Part shown: piece by piece, positions 58,538 to 64,000 of the stretch
How positions within the stretch are numbered: the first letter of the stretch is position 1
How the letters are laid out: each line of letters begins with the position of its first letter
Assembly (NCBI GenBank): GCA_024663395.1
Contig: JANFAH010000011.1
Span: forward strand, 1,426,001 to 1,490,000
DNA: 64,000 nt
Reading direction: 5' to 3'
Origin: Pisolithus tinctorius
Taxonomy: Eukaryota; Basidiomycota; Agaricomycetes; Boletales; Pisolithaceae
Translations under genes and position numbers: made by a program
The notes under the pieces: model-generated
The model's database searches: none
What the model was told of the DNA's origin: nothing
Seen by the model: only the letters and a program-made list of their open reading frames with translations

Positions 58538-58571
58538 CCAGGGCACTTCCAAAGCCACTTTGAGTGCCACT
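58538..58571 (-). repeat. Harbinger right TIR (34 bp)
   Basis: Reverse complement starts AGTGGCACTCAAAGTGGCTT. It matches the reassembled left TIR at 32 of 34 positions. Confidence 0.75.
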
Positions 58572-60477
58572 ATTGTTTGGCTATAGATTCATGTGAAAAC
58601 TTGCTGGATCAGTTCCTGCAAGAAAGGGAGCCAACCCCTCCTGCAGAGGACAAAATCATGGGCAGGTCTTCAACACCCACACAAGATGTTACTATGCAGG
58701 TCAATTTTCTGGCAGATTTGCAGAATGCACAGGAACCATCACCTCCACCCATCATCCATGAATTGTCAAATCCAAGGGATGGGTCTCCTCAACCTGATTC
58801 TGCACCTAGCCTGCTTGTTCAATTGCAGGATATGAGGGAACCATCACCTCCCCCACTCATTCCAAATGTACCCATCCAATCTTTTGACTTGGCAGCAGAT
58901 GAGGACAATGGCAGCAACCCTCTGACTTTTGGCATGGCCAAACAATGAGAGATGAGGGATCTGTTCAAAGAAATATGCAACAGTGAGTATTTATTTTGTG
59001 TGTTCCATTTATGGGATCAGTGATATCCATCAATTATGTAGGTGAACTCCCATCTGAACAGCAATCTCTTCAAATGGAACAATGGGGATTGGCACCTGTT
59101 CTGCATTGCAATCAAGGCATGGGCATGAACTTAATCTGATACACCATTGGCATTGATAATTTTAGTCCTGCATGCCTTACATGCAGTGGTATCTCACTAC
59201 TGTGGAAACACCACTTCCAACAACACATTTTTTGATCCCACCCTTGATAGGCACCTTGTGCAGGCTGCAAATGCCATTGTGAGAGAATTGGGCACAGGCC
59301 TCTCAGGGCCTTTGACTCACCAATATGCTCAATTTGATGGAAGTTGTTTGATATCTGCATTCCACCTTTGAAAATTGCCCTGAGTCATTCATTGCCAGGC
59401 AATGACACCCATCTCACCAGTCTGTGGTAGAGATGGGTATCCTCTACTTGGCATGCTGGATCAAGGTGGCCTCTGTACATCTGAAGTGGATGGCCAATAT
59501 CACAGGATGGCCCACACATTGGTTTGCAAACCTAGCAATGGACTTGGTGGGTTTTACATCAGTTTTTCATGGTGCAGGATTGATACATATTCCTTCAGAA
59601 TCAGCTTAATAGCTTGATTCTGGTGATGGTGTTGTGTGCCAGTTACAGTATACTCCTCCCCTCCCAGCATGCTACCATGCATACCTCAGACACCAACCTG
59701 ATGAGGTTAGCTTCTGTGATCAAATGCAGCTAATTCCCCTTAGTGCATTTTGCATAATTGACAATATCAGCACCATTGTCCCACATTGGACCCCACATGC
59801 AGCTGATCCCAATTCTGGCTTTGCATTCCCTTTGTGGCTATATTGTTCCAAGGAATACAAAGCAGATTCCCAAAGACTGCAAGGCAAGGGATTGTTTTCC
59901 ACAGCCTGGGATTTTTTCAAGGTATGCTGCTTATTCTCATTGCTACAAATAGTTGATGATGGCCCAGGGCTTATGACCATTGCCTGAGGCCAATCACAGA
60001 CTGTCTCAATGGCCATATCAAGGAGCAGGTAAACTACTGCATCAAAAATATTTGGAAATATGCTGATGTTGTCAATGGTTGGGGTCAACAAATAAACCAT
60101 TTCTATGCTAGGTGGTGGGCATTGCATGGGTTGTTGGGCATGCTGCTTCAATAGTTTACATGTTTTTGACTGTGGAGTTGGTTGTATATACATTGCTGTG
60201 AATGGTGATCATTTATGAGATCCCACCTATTCACATGATGTCTGAACCCCCACCCATCTGTGTGATGTCTGACAACCTGCCCATCTGCATGATGATATGC
60301 ATAGTTTTGGTTTTGTTTTGGTTTCTGATACACACCCTTTAGCTCTGAGTATCCATCCATCTATGATGTCTAAGCACCCACCCATCTGCAAAATCTCTCA
60401 AATGCTGCCCATCCAAAGTTTGAGAGCAAGCATATCCTAAGAAAATATGAGATCTGCATTGCCTACTAAATTTTACA
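58572..60477. other. Degraded sequence of unknown origin
   Basis: A 166-residue frame ending at 58,948 (its first part is read through the Harbinger TIR) has two near-identical Pro-rich blocks (QEPSPPPIIHE, REPSPPPLIPN). Other short frames at 59,400-60,000 (NITGWPTHWFANLAMDLVGF; PNSGFAFPLWLYCSKEYKAD) look like old coding sequence, but I cannot name the family. Confidence 0.35.
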
Positions 60478-61821
60478 TTAAATGTTGCAGCAACAAATTA
60501 GTGGCTCTCCAGTTGGAACTGGTGTAGGTAGTAGGGCGTCCATCCACAGTGATTGACACATAGGAATGTGAACTGACTGATGTACATTGGCATGCATGTA
60601 GTATGCCAGGCATGCTCTGTCACCATCTACAGTGCCCACCCCATGCTCCAATGCTGAACCTGCAAATGCAATGATCGTACCAAGGTTGTAGTGTAGCCAC
60701 AGATTCAATGTTGGAATGACAAAGTCCAAGGGCAGGTAGTCACCCATGGTTACCAGCATGTCATACCATGGATCCCATCCACTGATATCCCTGTGATAAC
60801 AAATTGCCCAATGAAGTAGGAAGAACCTTCTTCCTCCCTGATCTCATAGTAACACATGCACACACTATGTACTTCTGTCCTCACTCCCTTCTGCCTGTAT
60901 GATGAGGCACTTCTCACACTCAACTAGCCCCTCTCCCCCTACTACACTGATTCACCATCACAGACATGCTGCTATACATGGAGCTCCATATTGGCAGTAT
61001 GGAGCTCATATCTGAATCCACCCACTGTTCACCAAGGCAGATCAACACTTCCCTGCCACCTGCATACATTCACAGATGGATGACATGCAGGATTGCAGAT
61101 AACAGGGCATTGGTGTCAGACATTTGCTTGACCCATTCCCTTGCAGAAGTGTTTTCTGTCCTGGATTTGAGCAGCCATGAGACCTCCAGGAAGCCATTTT
61201 TGGGCTTCAAGATGGATATGAGTGCTTTATTCACAAGGTGGGAAATGATCACCCACCCCATGACCCTGTTGAAACCATGCAGGTGACAGGTTGATGGCAC
61301 CTTTCAACTGAGCATTATTGCAGAAATATGACTTGTCAGTCTGCCATGCCTGTGGGGAAGCCTTTATGCTCTCCCACAGTGGTTCCCTCAGAAGATGAAG
61401 GCAGTTCCATATGTTGGCCTGCCATTCCATTAAGTCAGTAAAATATGAGATTCTGCATTTCCTTACCCTTCTTTTTGGGCTGAGAGCATTTGGCAAATAC
61501 CATATGCAGATGTTGTTTGAGTCAGTCACCAGAATGGATGGCTCAGTCACTTCCATGTATTTCTCAGCAGCTTCTGCATTGCAGGTTTTTCCACCCTGAT
61601 TTTTCCCAACATTGACTGCAGAAAGATGAAAATTTCCATTGGACCATTATGATGGACTTACTTGGGTGATGATAGGCCTGTGAGATCACTGACAATATGT
61701 GATCTGCTTCACATAACACTGGAAACAGAATTGATATATCTGGAAGGGCACAAGGTCTGCTGAATACCTCTTCTTGAAATCTGGCTTTCATGTATGATGC
61801 AATGCAGTCTGTTAGTTCCAT
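60478..61821 (-). pseudogene. Second TET/JBP dioxygenase copy, disrupted
   Basis: It starts MELTDCIASYMKARF and FSRPCALPDISILFPVL at 61,821. Then come ICIWYLPNALS, LREPLWESIKAS and NLSPAWFQQGHGV, the fungal TET/JBP N-terminal blocks, followed by the core: SVMVNQ, HRD (60,795-60,787), LPLDFVIPTLNLWL, ALEHGV (iron His) and DRACLAYYMHANVHQ (2-oxoglutarate Arg). The iron and cosubstrate residues survive, but the copy is broken by TGA at 61,070-61,072 (expected Arg) and by a solo LTR between SVMVNQ and HRD. Arg in PVLREADH has become Cys. It belongs to a different TET/JBP subgroup from the copy at 31.5 kb. Confidence 0.8.
60812..60946 (-). mobile_element. Solo LTR of the gypsy family
   Basis: On the minus strand it starts TGTAGTAGGGGGAGAGGGGC and ends CCTACTTCA, the same LTR as at 48,878 in opposite orientation, with about two extra bases. 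It sits 16 bp upstream of the HxD codons of the second TET/JBP copy. No target duplication is visible (CCAA and CTGA flank it). Confidence 0.85.
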
Positions 61822-61844
61822 TTGCCATCCATGGGGGACCCCAT

Positions 61845-61925
61845 GTAGTCCATTTAGTCACAACACATGGGCAGCCTGTGAGCCAAAACACCAACACTTA
61901 TATAGACCCTGCGATGGGCCTGCTG
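61845..61925. repeat. LTR-end-like fragment related to 20,907-20,991
   Basis: TTAGTCACAACA(C/T)ATGGG(C/T)AGCCTGTG(A/T)G(C)CAAA and GGGCCTG are shared with the LTR-like segment at 20.9 kb. Confidence 0.5.
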
Positions 61926-62029
61926 AAATAGATTAGCCAGTCACATGGACAGGCATGAGGGACTAAAGTGAAAGCAACATATGTATGGGCCTGTAAGTGC
62001 ATTACCACAATGTATGGGAGGGCCTGTGG

Positions 62030-62642
62030 TGGGTAAGGATGTTGAAACATTTAGACAGGCCCATGACCAATTAAGAATACTGAGCTGCTGTAAGACATGG
62101 ATGGGCCTGTCCTGGTAGGTTACACCCCTGTCACAACATCAAGGTGGGCCCACCTATCATAACATGGAGAGGGTCACAACATAAGGACAGGCCTGGGATG
62201 AATATCATTTATGGTGTTGCAACATATAAACAGGCCTGTTCATAATGAGCCATATCCCTGTCACAACATAAAGATGGGCCTATCAGGAATGTTGTTTCAT
62301 AATGTCACAACATATGGATGGGCCTGTCAATAGTAAGATGTATGTACCACTGTTGAAACATAAAGACAGGCCCATCACTAATATCATTTAATAGAGTCAC
62401 AACATAAGGTTGGGCCCTTCAGTGGTATTATTTATAATGTTGCAACATATGGACAGGCCTGTCCACAGTAAGATATACCTCTGAAGAAGCATAAAGATGG
62501 GCCCATCAGTAATCTCATGTATAGCATCACAACATATGGATGGGCCCTTCAGTAGTATTATTTATATTGTCACAGCATATGGGTGGGCCTGGCCCCAGTA
62601 AGATGTACCCTGTTGAAACATAAAGATGGGCCTGTCACTAAT
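62030..62642. repeat. Tandem repeat, period about 132 bp, about 4.5 copies
   Basis: ACATATGGATGGGCCTGTC-like words occur near 62,309, 62,444 and 62,576, alternating with CATAAAGA(T/C)(G/A)GGCC(C/T)(A/G)TC words near 62,267, 62,360, 62,490 and 62,620. Spacing is 131-135 bp. Not coding. Confidence 0.75.
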
Positions 62643-63130
62643 GGATGTGGTATCCCTGGAACCACTGAACAGCAGCTTTCAATGGACACCATGCTGGCAT
62701 GAATCAGAGATGATTTGAGTGACCCAGATCTCACAAGCTGCACCCTGGATGTATTTGGCATTAATCAAACTATTTCCAGCCATCAACCCATCCATATTGC
62801 ATGGATGTGGTATCCCCAGCACCCACTGAACAGTGGCTCTCCATGGACACCATGCTGGCATGAATTGGAGATGATTTGAGTGACCCAGACCTCACAAGCT
62901 GCACTCTGCATGTATTTGGAATTAATCAGACTATTGCCAGCCATCTGCCCATCCACATTGAGTGGATGCAGCATCCCTGCATCAGTAAATCACTTTTGCT
63001 GGCCAGAGCTGTCCAGAGCTGCCCAGCACTGGACAGATTCCCTAGGACTGCCAGCACACAAAGTGGTTTACTGATGTGGCACCCCCTCAATAGTGGCTTG
63101 CCATGGACATCATTCCAGCATGAATTGGAG
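62643..63130. repeat. Tandem repeat, period about 160 bp, third unit carries the MITE
   Basis: Units starting GGATGTGGTATCCC at 62,643 and 62,811 share ACACCATGCTGGCATGAAT(C/T) and the following 100 bases. A third unit starts GGATGCAGCATCCC at 62,964 and is interrupted by the MITE, resuming with CAATAGTGGCTTGCCATGGA. Confidence 0.75.
62983..63073. mobile_element. 91-bp MITE, copy 2
   Basis: Differs from copy 1 (50,572) at one base (CTGTCCAG to CTGCCCAG) and is also flanked by CAT and ATG. Insertion into a tandem repeat shows it is a discrete mobile unit. Confidence 0.85.
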
Positions 63131-63179
63131 CTCAAAATCCATGCTTGTCCAACCTCTAATCCTTGATGATCACTGTCAT

Positions 63180-64000
63180 AGATTGAACTGTAGTTGTTGT
63201 GATCATCTTGCTGTACTTCCTCACATCTCTTGTTTTTAGTTTGTCAGAGACTCTTGCATTGCAATCACTATTCATTGTAGACATCCAGCTTCCCTAGAAT
63301 AACAAAGATGTATGTAAGCAAGACATTTTGAAATCAAAATGAACCCATGAACTGTCAAGCTCATTATCTGCACTCCTCACACCCCATTCCCATAAAATGG
63401 CACTCCCAATCTTGCATGGCTGTTGATGCACACTAAGTCTAGTTGTTATCATCGTTTCTTGTATTGTGATCACTGTTTGATGTAGTTGTCCTTCTTCCCT
63501 AGAGTAATGATGATGTAAGTAAAGTACTATGAAACCAAAACAAAACCTTGAGCCATAGTGCTCAGTATCTGCACTCCTCGCACCCCACTTCCACAGAACA
63601 GCCATTCTAGCCTCATGTGTCTGCTGATTGGTGTCAAGTCTTGTGGTTGTCATCATTGTTATCACTCTAGCTGCTGCCCTTTTCCTTGTTGAACCTCCAC
63701 ATGACCTTCATTCATAGTTTATCATAGACTCTCAAGCTGTGATTGTGAGGATGTCAGTCATACTTCATTGTATATATCTGGCTTCACTAGAATAACAAAG
63801 ATGTAAGCAAAATGTGCTAAAATTGATGCCAACCATTGAGCTGTCAAGCTCAATATTCACACTTGTCATGCCTTGTCTCCATAGAATGGCTGTTCTAGCC
63901 TTGCACAGCCATCACTCTGCATACAGCACCATTGTCATCATTTCTTGTATCACAATCACAGTTTGTTGTAGACATCCATTTTGCCTAGAATAAGGTAGAT
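63180..64000. repeat. Diverged tandem repeats of 200-290 bp at the window end
   Basis: The block CC(C)TAGA(A/G)TAA(C/T)...GATGTA(A/T)GTAA and the words TCTGCACTCCTC(A/G)CACCCCA and TTCTTGTAT recur near 63,290, 63,500, 63,785 and 63,980. No gene recognised. Confidence 0.6.

Larger units (their letters stand above)
48870..58571. mobile_element. PIF/Harbinger DNA transposon, interrupted by a gypsy element
   Basis: The right end (58,571 back to 58,538) in reverse complement reads AGTGGCACTCAAAGTGGCTT and on to CCCTGG. The left end has the first 8 bases (AGTGGCAC, 48,870-48,877), then the gypsy retrotransposon, then the remaining 26 bases (54,862-54,887). Joined conceptually, the two 34-bp ends agree at 32 positions. 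ATT precedes the left end (48,867-48,869) and follows the right end (58,572-58,574), a 3-bp target duplication as expected for PIF/Harbinger. Inside lie a Myb/SANT-like gene (+) and a DDE nuclease gene (-), the standard two-gene layout. Without the insertion the element is about 3.7 kb. Confidence 0.8.

Overview
The window is nuclear DNA of a basidiomycete fungus, most likely an Agaricomycete. The evidence is spliceosomal genes with 41-116 nt GT-AG introns, FunK1-type and Crinkler-type kinases, a DUF6534 membrane protein, a KDZ transposase linked to a TET/JBP dioxygenase, and a complete coatomer beta-prime (SEC27) gene. Exon joins given here were worked out by hand from reading frames and splice motifs.

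Left half (about 2.6-20.6 kb) is a normal CpG-containing gene space: a Crinkler-type effector with three header domains and a kinase (-), a divergently transcribed OTT_1508-like deaminase (+), SEC27 (-), an uncharacterised 268-aa protein (+), a Nudix hydrolase with a long charged tail (+), a DUF6534 membrane protein (-), a Crinkler-header relic, and a FunK1 kinase (+). The first 2.6 kb is gene-free and repeat-like.

The centre (23,710-40,825) reads as one composite KDZ-type DNA transposon of about 17.1 kb. It has 79-bp terminal inverted repeats and sub-terminal 45-bp minisatellites that are mirror images of each other and look like amplified TIR motifs. It carries four genes: an uncharacterised accessory gene, the KDZ transposase and a TET/JBP 2-oxoglutarate dioxygenase (all -), and an intact divergent gene (+) whose protein begins with a close imitation of the histone H3 tail, followed by a PHD-like finger, a possible His/Cys-dyad domain and a zinc ribbon. 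Between the two arms is a CpG-rich island with an array of about 15 copies that each start with a splice-donor-like GTATGT. This self-contained chromatin toolkit (cytosine oxidation plus histone-tail mimicry plus transposase) is the most exciting part of the window.

Two members of an unnamed gene family with a GGQHR (ParB/sulfiredoxin-like) motif flank the element, a shorter one at 21.7 kb and a decayed long one at 41.2 kb.

Right half (47-64 kb) is nested transposon debris. A PIF/Harbinger element (48,870-58,571) has its left TIR split by a Ty3/gypsy retrotransposon (48,878-54,857). A second TET/JBP copy is cut by a solo LTR of the same family just before its HxD motif. A 91-bp MITE is present twice with one difference, and several satellites end the window. 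Across the transposon zones CpG is almost absent, and premature stops are nearly all TGA at places where CGA (Arg) or TGG (Trp) is expected, the footprint of cytosine methylation and deamination.
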